NCBI GenBank assembly: GCA_030425385.1
Contig: JAUIAH010000032.1
Span: 32,663-96,662, forward strand
Direction of reading: 5' to 3'
Length of the DNA stretch: 64,000 nucleotides
Source: Verrucomicrobiia bacterium
Lineage (GTDB): Bacteria; Verrucomicrobiota; Verrucomicrobiia; Verrucomicrobiales; DEV007
Shown: positions 8,147 through 16,403 of the stretch, piece by piece
Numbering within the stretch: position 1 is the stretch's first letter
Layout of the letters: the number at the start of each line of letters is the position of its first letter
Translations under genes and position numbers: made by a program
Notes under the pieces: model-generated
The model's database searches: none
Told to the model about the DNA's origin: nothing
What the model saw: the letters and a program-made list of their open reading frames with translations, nothing else

Positions 8147-10573
8147 ATGTTTGAGAGCGAGGCTCCTCCTCGTGCGCGCACCAAGGTAGCGCTCGTTCTC
8201 ACCCTTGGAATTACTTTTAGCCCCATGGGTTGGCGTATGTCTGCTCATGGGGCTTCTCCATCTCTAGCAGAAGCCGATCGCTTATGGCGGTCAGGGCAAT
8301 CCGCCGCGTCGCGGGAAGCGTTGGTGGCGTTGTTAGAGAGCGATGCCCGCCAAGAGGCGTTGAAACGCCTTACCGAGATCGATTTGCGCGGTGAGAACTA
8401 CGAATCGGCTGCTCGATGGCTTGAGGCGGGCACCTGGGAGGGGAAACCCTTTTGGGAAGCGCAGCTTGCAATTGGGCAAGGGGACCGAGAGCGCGGCATG
8501 CGCATCCTTCGAGATGTGGTCGAGCAGGAAGAGGAGCCGTTGCTTGAGGCGCGCCTCACCCTGGCAGCACTGTTCCTGGAGTCCATGCAAGTTGAGCAAG
8601 CTGCTGCGATGCTGAATCCCCTGGAGCGCTCGGATGGGGTCCGGGTCGACTTCTTGAAAGCGCGGCTGTCCTTTCTCACTGGCAAATCCGAAGACGCCTT
8701 CAATCGCTATGAACGCCTGAGGCAGAATGGTGCTGGCCTCTCTGAGACAATGATAGAGCAAGTTTATTTGGATCTCGCCAAGCTTCGAGCGGCAAATGGG
8801 CAATTTGAAAGTGTTGAGGAAGTTCTCAAGCGCTACTTCGAGTCCTTCCCAAACTCACCGCATCATCGCAGAGCGGTGGAATTGTTAGAGCTGCATCCTG
8901 AACTGATGGCTGATGGCAAGCATGGCGCCTGGTTAGCCTGGGCCAAGAAGCTTGGGGGATCCATCGAGGCTCTCATGGTGCTTCACGTCGCCCGTCTGCA
9001 GGCGAGTGAAGAGCGATTCCAGGAAGCACTGGCTCGTCTTGAAACGATGCGCGATGTCCAGGGCAAGCTGGCTGATGAGTATTTGGTAGAGCAAGCGCGC
9101 TGGCTGCTGGCAAGTGGACAAGCAAGTGCTTGTTTGGAGGTCTTGCCATCGGCGCGTTTGGCTGCCGTCGAGAATGAATCGAGGCGGCACGATCTCCATT
9201 TCCTGCGTGGACTAGCTCTCTTTCAAACCGGCCAGATCGCCCAGGCGCATGCCACTTTCGAGCAGGTGCGCGGCCAAGTGTCAGAGGTTTCTAAGGCCCT
9301 CGCATTCACTTATAATGCGGTGGTCACCGCTACAGCTCCTGAAGATACTGAAGACCTCAAGAGAGGTTTGGCCTCCATCGCCGCCCTCGCAGATAATGAT
9401 CACCATGTGCGGGGTGACGCTGAGTATGGAAAGCTCATGATCCTCGCGCGTTCTCCGGACGACGGAGAGTTATTGCTCCAGGCCTTCAATCGTTATCTGG
9501 CAGATTACCCAAGTCATCACCATGCGATCGATGTCCACCTGGCGCGAGCTGAGTGGTCCCTGCGTGCCTGGCAACCCAGGGTGGAGCTGGCCTCAATGAG
9601 TGTTGCTGCGTTAGGTGGCGACTTTGTGGAATCCATGGACGACGCGCAGAGACAGAGAGCGGATTACCTAGCGCTTTGGTTGGCGAAAGTGAAAGGTAAT
9701 TGGGAGGAGTGTCGACAGCGAAGCAAAGAATTCCTGAGCGAAAGGCCGGATTCGCCTTGGCTGCCTCATGTCCACCTCCGCATGGCGGAAGCCTGGCTCG
9801 CACAAGGGGATCCCGAGAAAGCCATGACGGAGCTGGATCAGGTCTCTCCAGGGATGAATGGCGGCCGAGACGATTTGCAGGTAGCGTTTCTCAAGACCCA
9901 GATCCTTCAGCGGCAGGGGCACTTGGAAGAGGCAATCGCCGCCTGGGGCGACTTGATTGATCGGAGCACGGGAGATCAGCAATGGGTGGCGCGCCATCAG
10001 CAAGCCTTGGCGTTCTATCAGAAAGGTGATGTGGATTTGGCGGAAGCGCAATGGAATGCGGTGATCGATGGGGCGCCACCTTCCCCGATCCTCTTTCGTT
10101 CGCTGATTGCCAAGGTAGAGATGCTTACCGTGCGTGCGCAGCAAGACCCGACTTGGAATGCGCCAGCCCTTGAACTGCTCCGCCGTGTTCTCGAGCATCC
10201 CGAGGCGACTTTTGAATGGAAGCAAGAAGTGCGTTATCGTCAGGGCATGATTCATCAGCAAGCGGGAGATGCGCCCATGGCCCTGGTGACGCTTCAAGAG
10301 GTGGTCACGCGTCATCAGGAACGGCTGGATGAAATCGAGGCTGCCATCGAGAAAGCGCCGCCTTCGCCATCACCTGAATGGTTCTACCTCGCGGGCTTCG
10401 AGGCCGTCATGCTGCTGGAAAAGCGTGAGTATTGGAAAGAAGCCGCACGACTAGCAGACATCTTGGCGCGAGTGCCAGGACCGCGAGCCGAGGAAGCCTC
10501 GCTCCGCGCTCGTCGAATCCGGGTGGAACGCTGGTCTTTCTACGATGACGATGAGGAACCAGCACTCCGGTAG
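8147..10573 (+). CDS. Exported tetratricopeptide-repeat protein
   Basis: The 808-residue protein has a short basic leader, a hydrophobic stretch (VALVLTLGITFSPMGW) and then almost entirely helical repeats with TPR character: alternating A, L, G and Y positions and units of about 34 residues (for example LAEADRLWRSGQSAASREAL). It is probably exported or anchored facing the periplasm and used as a protein-interaction scaffold. It starts 9 bases after the rpoD stop and is likely cotranscribed. Its stop is only 6 bases from the stop of the convergent L,D-transpeptidase gene, with no room for a separate terminator. No enzymatic domain is seen and the partner is unknown. An internal in-frame ATG at about 8222 is an alternative start, but it would drop most of the signal segment. 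Confidence 0.8.
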   Translation: MFESEAPPRARTKVALVLTLGITFSPMGWRMSAHGASPSLAEADRLWRSGQSAASREALVALLESDARQEALKRLTEIDLRGENYESAARWLEAGTWEGKPFWEAQLAIGQGDRERGMRILRDVVEQEEEPLLEARLTLAALFLESMQVEQAAAMLNPLERSDGVRVDFLKARLSFLTGKSEDAFNRYERLRQNGAGLSETMIEQVYLDLAKLRAANGQFESVEEVLKRYFESFPNSPHHRRAVELLELHPELMADGKHGAWLAWAKKLGGSIEALMVLHVARLQASEERFQEALARLETMRDVQGKLADEYLVEQARWLLASGQASACLEVLPSARLAAVENESRRHDLHFLRGLALFQTGQIAQAHATFEQVRGQVSEVSKALAFTYNAVVTATAPEDTEDLKRGLASIAALADNDHHVRGDAEYGKLMILARSPDDGELLLQAFNRYLADYPSHHHAIDVHLARAEWSLRAWQPRVELASMSVAALGGDFVESMDDAQRQRADYLALWLAKVKGNWEECRQRSKEFLSERPDSPWLPHVHLRMAEAWLAQGDPEKAMTELDQVSPGMNGGRDDLQVAFLKTQILQRQGHLEEAIAAWGDLIDRSTGDQQWVARHQQALAFYQKGDVDLAEAQWNAVIDGAPPSPILFRSLIAKVEMLTVRAQQDPTWNAPALELLRRVLEHPEATFEWKQEVRYRQGMIHQQAGDAPMALVTLQEVVTRHQERLDEIEAAIEKAPPSPSPEWFYLAGFEAVMLLEKREYWKEAARLADILARVPGPRAEEASLRARRIRVERWSFYDDDEEPALR

Positions 10574-10579
10574 CCATTG

Positions 10580-11353
10580 CTATGGAAGTTGCCAAGCTGT
10601 CCGGAGTGAGCGGTATTGTTTCTCTGGCAGTTGCACCAAATGCGGCTGCTTGCGCCGATCTAGCCATCGGGTGAGCTTAACCATGTGCGGCACAGACATG
10701 GCCGTACAACCAGCCGTGCCTACTTTGGGGCCTCTCCAGATGTGCAAGAAGATGCACGAACCTTTGGCATGGTAGGGCAGGGCATTGTGGGCAACGACCA
10801 CTCCCCAATCATACAAAGGATCATCACGCAGCATGATCTCGGCACTGCTCCAATCGGGTTTGGCAATGTCTCTGAGATCAACGAGGCGGTTGTAATGACG
10901 TGAGTCAGGATCGTCGACACCACGCAGGGTTGGCACAAGTGGGCGATAGGGAAACCGTGTGATGCCTGCATCTGGTGGAGATGCCTTGCCAAAGGCTTCT
11001 GTTAGGGTGAAAGTGCCCGCCGGGCCGCAGCCGTCGCCTTCTTGTTTGATGGGATCGGATGAATGGGCTGGTGGACCTCCATGAACACCGATGCCCCATC
11101 CCAAACCGCTTCGCCCGACGACGACTGGCCACGAATCTACCATCTGCCATCCGTGATTCGTTTCATCCCTTGCAAAGCGTCGAAGCGTGCCAGTGACAGC
11201 GCGCCACTCTTCCGTGGTGACCAGCAGTAGTTGCCGACAGTGTTCAAGCATTCGGGCTTGGCCTTTGGTATCAAAGGGAGGCGCCTTGGACTCGTTGGCG
11301 AAAGTGTTCATGAGAGTCATCAAGAACGCGAGAAAGATGGAGGATAGCTTCAC
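10580..11353 (-). CDS. L,D-transpeptidase-like (YkuD-type) exported protein
   Basis: Probably a cell-wall enzyme that links or modifies peptidoglycan through a catalytic cysteine. I place the start at the GTG at 11353, 7 bases after the stop of the upstream CotH gene, because it yields a good signal peptide (VKLSSIFLAFLMTLMNTFA). The longer reading back to 11479 would overlap that gene by over 100 bases. With this start the protein has 257 residues. The family signature is visible as EGDGCGPAGTF near 105-115, H204 in the segment CIFLHIW, and the catalytic Cys216 in VGTAGCTAM. The usual arginine after the Cys motif is replaced by Ala-Met. Neighbouring genes also encode exported or wall-associated proteins. 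The family call is good; the substrate is unknown. Confidence 0.8.
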   Translation of the reverse strand: MKLSSIFLAFLMTLMNTFANESKAPPFDTKGQARMLEHCRQLLLVTTEEWRAVTGTLRRFARDETNHGWQMVDSWPVVVGRSGLGWGIGVHGGPPAHSSDPIKQEGDGCGPAGTFTLTEAFGKASPPDAGITRFPYRPLVPTLRGVDDPDSRHYNRLVDLRDIAKPDWSSAEIMLRDDPLYDWGVVVAHNALPYHAKGSCIFLHIWRGPKVGTAGCTAMSVPHMVKLTRWLDRRKQPHLVQLPEKQYRSLRTAWQLP

Positions 11354-11360
11354 GGGGATG

Positions 11361-14012
11361 TTAGGGCTCGAGATGCGCGCGCACGCGGAAATAGCGGCTA
11401 TCGGTGCGGGGAAGGTCCACACGCATCTGTTGCAGGCCCTCTTCGTCAGAAGCCCCATCTGGATGATGGGGGACATCAAGGGCCGTCCAAGACTCTAAAT
11501 CAGGCGACGCTTCCACTTCGTATCGGAGATCGATTGCATCCGCGCGCCGTGTGTAATGGAGGGCGAAGGTCTCAGGAATGACGTCGACCGTTTGATCCCC
11601 AAAGGCGTAGGAGTCAAAAGTAGGCTCAGGCGTTTGAGCACTCATCCAGGACGCAAAGGTGGTTCCGTTAGGCCCAAAGGTGAATTCCGCAGCAAGGCGA
11701 CCGTCGGAAGCGTGAATCTGGAGGGTCTCCCCTTCGTTAGCGAGTTTGCCAGAGTAATTGCCCACCACGAAGTGGCCCTGATCGCCGTGCGGGGTCCTTT
11801 CCCGATCTCGAAAGGCACGCACATTGGCAACCACGTAGAGGTGGCCGTTCTCCGGTCGGAAAAGGGTGCCTTTGCGCGGCAGGACGGTGCCAGGAGGAAA
11901 GGTGAAACGCACGGCACCGCTGACCGTCCACCCTGACAAATCAATGCCCTCAGCATGAGGATTCGTGAGACGGAAATACTCTTCCTCGGCATTGCTTGGC
12001 GAAGGATCAATCTGATCAATCTCAAGATTCAGGCCAGGCGTGGCGCTATTGGGAATAAGGTCCTTCCCAAAGGTCTCTAGGAGTTCACGACGGCGTAGGG
12101 AAAGGGCATTCTCTTGAATAATCCGCACACCTTCCGCAGCTGGACCGGTATTCCAAGCAAGGCGATCCGCCTCAGCGATTGATGCTATTGCCGCCAGGCG
12201 TTGATTCGATTCCTCGATGAAATAGGTGGATTCAGGATCAAGGTAGGTGTCGATCAAGGTTCGTAGCCGGCGCAGATACATCTGCCGGGTAGGTTGATAG
12301 TCCAGAATGACATCGAGAAGGAAGTTTTGATAGATGGGCTGTCCGGGAGCCTGGGTGTGCTCAGAGTCTCCATACAGAGGACTAGCATAGTTCTCAGTGG
12401 ATAAGTTAGAGCTAGTGCTGAAGGCGCCATCCATGTCCCAGGGGAAACGTTGCCAAAGATCCGTGTTGGGATCCCGATACATGTAGTAATTCTTGGTGAG
12501 GCGATCGGCATTGCGGATCACGGATTGCCCCGCCATCTCATTGACCATGGCAGGAATGTTGACATGATCCATGAGATAGTGGAAACGCGAGACTTCATTG
12601 ATCCCCTCTGCGAACGCTTCCAGATCGTCGTAGGGCTCGTCTTTGCGTGTCTCTTTCTGATAGAGTGCCGGGGTCACCACACGGGCAAGTGTCGAGGGGA
12701 ATCCATTTGCCTTATACATGGCACCGTCAGGATCGAGACCTTGTTGGCGGAGGAAATCCTCATCGATCTGCTCCACGAAGGAGAAGAGGCCGTAGAATTC
12801 ACCATTCTGACGAACATGCCAATGACGCGTGTCCGCGGCGGGAGTTCCAATATGATTGAAGAATGCAAAGGCCAGATTCTCCCGCATGAGGGAAGCGTCT
12901 TGGTAGTGGGATTGTAGATTGAACTCCTCCACGCGGCGGCGATCGGGGTCGTAGCGGAAATGGTCTTGAGGGTTGAAGTCGAACTTGAGTTTGGACTTGG
13001 GCCACTGGATGGCGCCAAATTGCCCGCGACGCCTCACAAAGAGGTTATCGTAGAATTGGCCCCCAAAGTAGAGGGAACATCGGCTGCCCGTTTCAGTGAT
13101 GGCTCCGTCTGGATCTTCGGGATACCAATGGAGCACAGGAAGTGATGTGTCGATGTTAGGGTCTTCGATGATGGTGCCGAAGTATTCGGGCTGATCAGTC
13201 ATTTCGGGATCAAGGGCAGGCAAGCGAGCCACTTGGCCTTCACTGTCCACCGCCTCGAAAGCCCAGCGCACCATCTCGCCCGCCTTGTAGCGACTGCCAA
13301 AGAGTGTCATTGCGGAAATGACGCCAGTGAAGCGACCATCATTGGCAACAGCATCTGGTAGCACCCCGTCATCTCTTAGTCGCGTTTGCGATTCCTGTTT
13401 ATGAAGCACGCGATAGACCGCACGCACCGTGTCGATGGGGTGACTGTTAGCATCGGCTTGAACCGAAATCACGTAATCCTCGCCTTCATGAGCCAGGGAT
13501 TGCTCTGCAGCAGGATTCGAGAGGTAAGGTCCAAGAGTGGACGGCTCTTGATTGAGGAAACCTGGCGTAGGGATGCGCCAGAAACGTGCGTTCCCTTCGG
13601 CATCTAATCCAAAAGCCTGATCGCGCGCCAGACTTGGGAAAGTGAAGACATTCACTGAAGTTCCTTCCTCATCGGAAAGAGTGAGTATCTCGCCGTCCGC
13701 GTCGAGCTTGAAGTTGGTATGGATTTCCTCCGCGATCAGGTTGTCCTCGCCACTGGCGAAAAGTACGAGGTAACTGCGACCAGGTATGGAAATGTCTGGA
13801 AACGCCCATTTCGTAGGATCGTCAGGATCATCGCTCAAGTGCCATCCTGATAGAGCAAGAGGATCGTCGCCGGAGTGATAGAGTTCAATCCAGTCCCAGT
13901 GATTCCCTTCACCATCTGTCCATCCAGAGCGATTGGAAGCCACGACTTCATTCACCCGAAGATTCCCCCAACAGAGTGGGGTCAGAAGCATCGTTAGGAG
14001 GAGGGGGCAACG
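11361..14012 (-). CDS. Secreted CotH-kinase-family protein with two lamin-tail domains
   Basis: Starting at the ATG at 14012 gives a signal peptide (MRCPLLLTMLLTPLCWG) and 883 residues; an ATG at 14045 would add 11 residues before it. Domains in order: a lamin-tail domain at about 18-120 (NEVVASNRSGWTDGEGNHWD), a linker with an Ig-like part, a CotH-like kinase domain at about 320-640 (FVRRRGQFGAIQWPKSKLKF, and the FPWDMDGAF motif near 527 that matches the metal-binding loop of CotH kinases), a second lamin-tail domain at about 664-790, and a C-terminal YEVEASPDLESW ... YFRV module at about 832-880. CotH proteins phosphorylate secreted proteins in Bacillus spore coats; in non-sporing bacteria they are common but poorly understood. 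The stop is 7 bases before the next gene's start, so they form an operon. Confidence 0.85.
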   Translation of the reverse strand, partial: RCPLLLTMLLTPLCWGNLRVNEVVASNRSGWTDGEGNHWDWIELYHSGDDPLALSGWHLSDDPDDPTKWAFPDISIPGRSYLVLFASGEDNLIAEEIHTNFKLDADGEILTLSDEEGTSVNVFTFPSLARDQAFGLDAEGNARFWRIPTPGFLNQEPSTLGPYLSNPAAEQSLAHEGEDYVISVQADANSHPIDTVRAVYRVLHKQESQTRLRDDGVLPDAVANDGRFTGVISAMTLFGSRYKAGEMVRWAFEAVDSEGQVARLPALDPEMTDQPEYFGTIIEDPNIDTSLPVLHWYPEDPDGAITETGSRCSLYFGGQFYDNLFVRRRGQFGAIQWPKSKLKFDFNPQDHFRYDPDRRRVEEFNLQSHYQDASLMRENLAFAFFNHIGTPAADTRHWHVRQNGEFYGLFSFVEQIDEDFLRQQGLDPDGAMYKANGFPSTLARVVTPALYQKETRKDEPYDDLEAFAEGINEVSRFHYLMDHVNIPAMVNEMAGQSVIRNADRLTKNYYMYRDPNTDLWQRFPWDMDGAFSTSSNLSTENYASPLYGDSEHTQAPGQPIYQNFLLDVILDYQPTRQMYLRRLRTLIDTYLDPESTYFIEESNQRLAAIASIAEADRLAWNTGPAAEGVRIIQENALSLRRRELLETFGKDLIPNSATPGLNLEIDQIDPSPSNAEEEYFRLTNPHAEGIDLSGWTVSGAVRFTFPPGTVLPRKGTLFRPENGHLYVVANVRAFRDRERTPHGDQGHFVVGNYSGKLANEGETLQIHASDGRLAAEFTFGPNGTTFASWMSAQTPEPTFDSYAFGDQTVDVIPETFALHYTRRADAIDLRYEVEASPDLESWTALDVPHHPDGASDEEGLQQMRVDLPRTDSRYFRVRAHLEP

Positions 14013-14090
14013 CATGAGGAACCCTTCAACGGACCTCGTGGGCATGCAATCGGGGTTTGCGGCTTCTGAAGGGCTGTGATTTCTTTCGTC

Positions 14091-14654
14091 ATGCGAATCG
14101 TTCTAGTATGTGCGCTATGTCTCACGTGCCACGTGGTTGCGTCTCCTCTGGAGACGGCAAAGAGCTTGGCGGCGACGGATTTTAAGGGGTGGAGCTACGG
14201 GTCGAAAGCATCCGCGAAGCAAGTTGATTGCGTCCAGTTCATGTCAGCAGTGGTAGAGAAGGAAGTGAAGCGCCCGCTGACCCAAGCCGAGCGCCGCGCT
14301 ATTCACATTCACCATGGTTGGAGCGCCGAGGAGGTACAAGTGAAGGCAGAGGAGGGGACAGACCCCAAGCTCTCAGGAGTCGTGCATGCGCTGGTCGATC
14401 TCATGGCGGTGGGAACACGCGTTCCTCTAGCAGAAGCGCGTCCCGGCGACTTTGTGCAGTATTGGATCAAGAAAGAGAATGGCCAATGGTTTGGGCACGC
14501 GTCGATTCTGGCCACCGTCGAGGACGGGCATGCCGTGATCTACGGTTCTCACAAGTCCACCGACGGCATCGCTCTCAGCACCTTCAAACTCAATCTCCAG
14601 GGCAAGAATCGCCACGTCTATCTGGCACGGTTGAAGGACACCTATGGAAGTTAG
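14091..14654 (+). CDS. Exported NlpC/P60-like cysteine peptidase or amidase
   Basis: Small secreted protein of about 187 residues with a signal peptide (MRIVLVCALCLTCHVVA). A papain-like NlpC/P60 fold is suggested by Cys47 in QVDCVQFMSAVV at the start of a helix and His136 in FGHASILATV at the start of a strand, with the PGDFVQYW motif between them, which is typical of the family. Such enzymes cut peptide crosslinks in peptidoglycan. A GTG at 14076 would add five residues; the ATG at 14091 is preferred because it gives a cleaner signal peptide. The stop is 3 bases from the stop of the convergent repeat protein gene. Nearby L,D-transpeptidase and CotH genes support an envelope role. Substrate is not known. 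Confidence 0.7.
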   Translation: MRIVLVCALCLTCHVVASPLETAKSLAATDFKGWSYGSKASAKQVDCVQFMSAVVEKEVKRPLTQAERRAIHIHHGWSAEEVQVKAEEGTDPKLSGVVHALVDLMAVGTRVPLAEARPGDFVQYWIKKENGQWFGHASILATVEDGHAVIYGSHKSTDGIALSTFKLNLQGKNRHVYLARLKDTYGS

Positions 14655-14657
14655 GAA

Positions 14658-16403
14658 TCAATGGCTTCTGTCGTTGATGGAGGCCTGAAGACGTGCGGTC
14701 TCCATCGGGGAGAGTTGCAGTTCGATGAGTGCTTCCTTGGCGGCGGTGGGATCGGTCTCGTTCCATACTCTCAAGACCTCTCGGCGTATGGCGAATTGCA
14801 TAGTGGTATCAGGCGTGTTGTGGGCGAGTGTGAGGGCTTGCTGGTAGTTGCCATGGTAGGTTAGCGGGCCAATGAGGGCCATGGTCCGTGTGGTTGATGC
14901 CTGGGCCCAGGCAACGGCTCCGTCTGGATCGGTGAATCCCCACTGATTGACAAGGGCTTGTTGGAGGTCGTCGCGCTCAGGGTGCTCCGTGAGTCTCTCA
15001 AGCCATGCGGCCGCCGCGTGAGGCTCGTGCGCAGCCCAGCTTTCCATGAGTTCACGGGCAGCGTAGGAAGAGAAAGTGTCAGGGGAGGACTCGATTTGCT
15101 CGGCAAGCCATGTGGGATCTGTCTCTGCGAGGTGGGACACCGTTCCTTGACTCAAGGCTTCTCCTGTGAACTGCGCCAGATCCGTGAGGAGATTGCTCTC
15201 TTTCAAGACTGCAGGCTCTAATGATCGGACCAAGCTCTCAACGCGTTGGGAGAGAGAGCGATCATCCGTGGGGCCCATGGCCATGGCTTCTTCTGCTAGG
15301 GCACGCTGTTGGGTGGGATCCTCTACTGCCTGAGCGATTCCCAGGAGACCTGCTTGGTGAAGGGGAGGGGTATCAAGAGAGCGGACCCAATCGAGGGCAG
15401 CACTTGGGTCGTGGCTTGCCCAGGACTCGGCAACGATTGCGTGTGAAGTGCTAGAGTCAGAAAGCGAAGGCTGAGATTCTAACAGAGAAACGGCAACGTT
15501 GGCGTGTCCCGCATGGACCAGAGGCTGCAGGAGATTGCCGATAAGAGGTTTAGGGTGAGGGTGATCCTGGACCCACGCCAGAGCTGCCAGAGGATCGTCT
15601 CGCGCCCATGTGTGAACGATCGAGCGCTCGAGCGATGCGCCAGAGGTGTGGCCAATCGATTGAAAGAGGTCCATTTGCTCTAGAGCTGCCCGGGGATCCG
15701 TCTTGGCGGCGTGGTCCACGAGAATCTGCCCGAGACCAGAACGCAGTCGCCCCTGCTTCAACGACTCCACCCATTGAGTAGCCGCTTGAGGATCGTCTGC
15801 AAGCCATGTCTGTAAGACGTGATAGCCGCCATTGCGCCGCTCACTTGGAGGCAAGCGCAAGCAGAGCTCCGCCGCATACGCAGGGTCACTCTCCGCAAGC
15901 CGCCTGATCACCCGCACGCCGTTTGGGATCTTTGCGAGGATGGCGGCTGGATCACCACTGCCCAACAGTTGGTCTTGCCATGGTAAGAGCATAGGAGGTG
16001 TGCTTGCCTCAGATCCATATGCCTTTGATAGAAGAAATGAGGCGATGGCGGGAGAGGAGTCAGCGTTGCGGCGTTGATTGGGATCGATCCGTTCCCATTG
16101 GCTCTGAATCAGGGCCATCGCCAAGGTGCGCTGAGGCGTGGGCCAATGGTCTAATGCTTTCTCCCAGCGTTTTAACGCGGACGAGGACGCAAGTGGCAAG
16201 CGTTGCTGAAGCTTCAGAAGGGCTGCAAAGGTGTCACCTTGCCTAGGAGGCGATAGGCTTGTGTGCGTCCGGAAGAGATGCAATGGCCTGGGCGTACTGC
16301 CTGGATTAACGGATCGAAGATCCTGGGGCGTCCTTTCCCATCGTCCTAGCAGAAACGCGAGTATGACTAGAGTGATTTGGAGATGGAGCGAGCGCGGTTT
16401 CAT
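14658..16403 (-). CDS. Exported W-DP helical repeat protein (paralogue A)
   Basis: A 581-residue protein with an N-terminal membrane or signal segment (ITLVILAFLLG) and at least eight copies of a helical repeat whose signature is W-x-x-x-D-P-x-A-A-x-x-W-V, for example TWARDDPLAALAWVQ, SWASHDPSAALDWVRS and SWAAHEPHAAAAWLER. Spacing is about 30-60 residues, suggesting an alpha-solenoid scaffold. No catalytic motif is seen. Its ATG overlaps the stop of the upstream paralogue by ATGA, so translation is probably coupled. Similar repeat proteins are in my experience typical of Verrucomicrobiota genomes; their function is not known to me. It is the last of the five-gene minus-strand run that starts at 40931. 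Confidence 0.75.
   Translation of the reverse strand: MKPRSLHLQITLVILAFLLGRWERTPQDLRSVNPGSTPRPLHLFRTHTSLSPPRQGDTFAALLKLQQRLPLASSSALKRWEKALDHWPTPQRTLAMALIQSQWERIDPNQRRNADSSPAIASFLLSKAYGSEASTPPMLLPWQDQLLGSGDPAAILAKIPNGVRVIRRLAESDPAYAAELCLRLPPSERRNGGYHVLQTWLADDPQAATQWVESLKQGRLRSGLGQILVDHAAKTDPRAALEQMDLFQSIGHTSGASLERSIVHTWARDDPLAALAWVQDHPHPKPLIGNLLQPLVHAGHANVAVSLLESQPSLSDSSTSHAIVAESWASHDPSAALDWVRSLDTPPLHQAGLLGIAQAVEDPTQQRALAEEAMAMGPTDDRSLSQRVESLVRSLEPAVLKESNLLTDLAQFTGEALSQGTVSHLAETDPTWLAEQIESSPDTFSSYAARELMESWAAHEPHAAAAWLERLTEHPERDDLQQALVNQWGFTDPDGAVAWAQASTTRTMALIGPLTYHGNYQQALTLAHNTPDTTMQFAIRREVLRVWNETDPTAAKEALIELQLSPMETARLQASINDRSH

Noticed and set aside
6971..8248. Long open frame (425 codons) on the minus strand opposite rpoD
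   Set aside because: It lies almost entirely within the conserved rpoD coding sequence and shows no domain features; antisense open frames are common in GC-rich genes.
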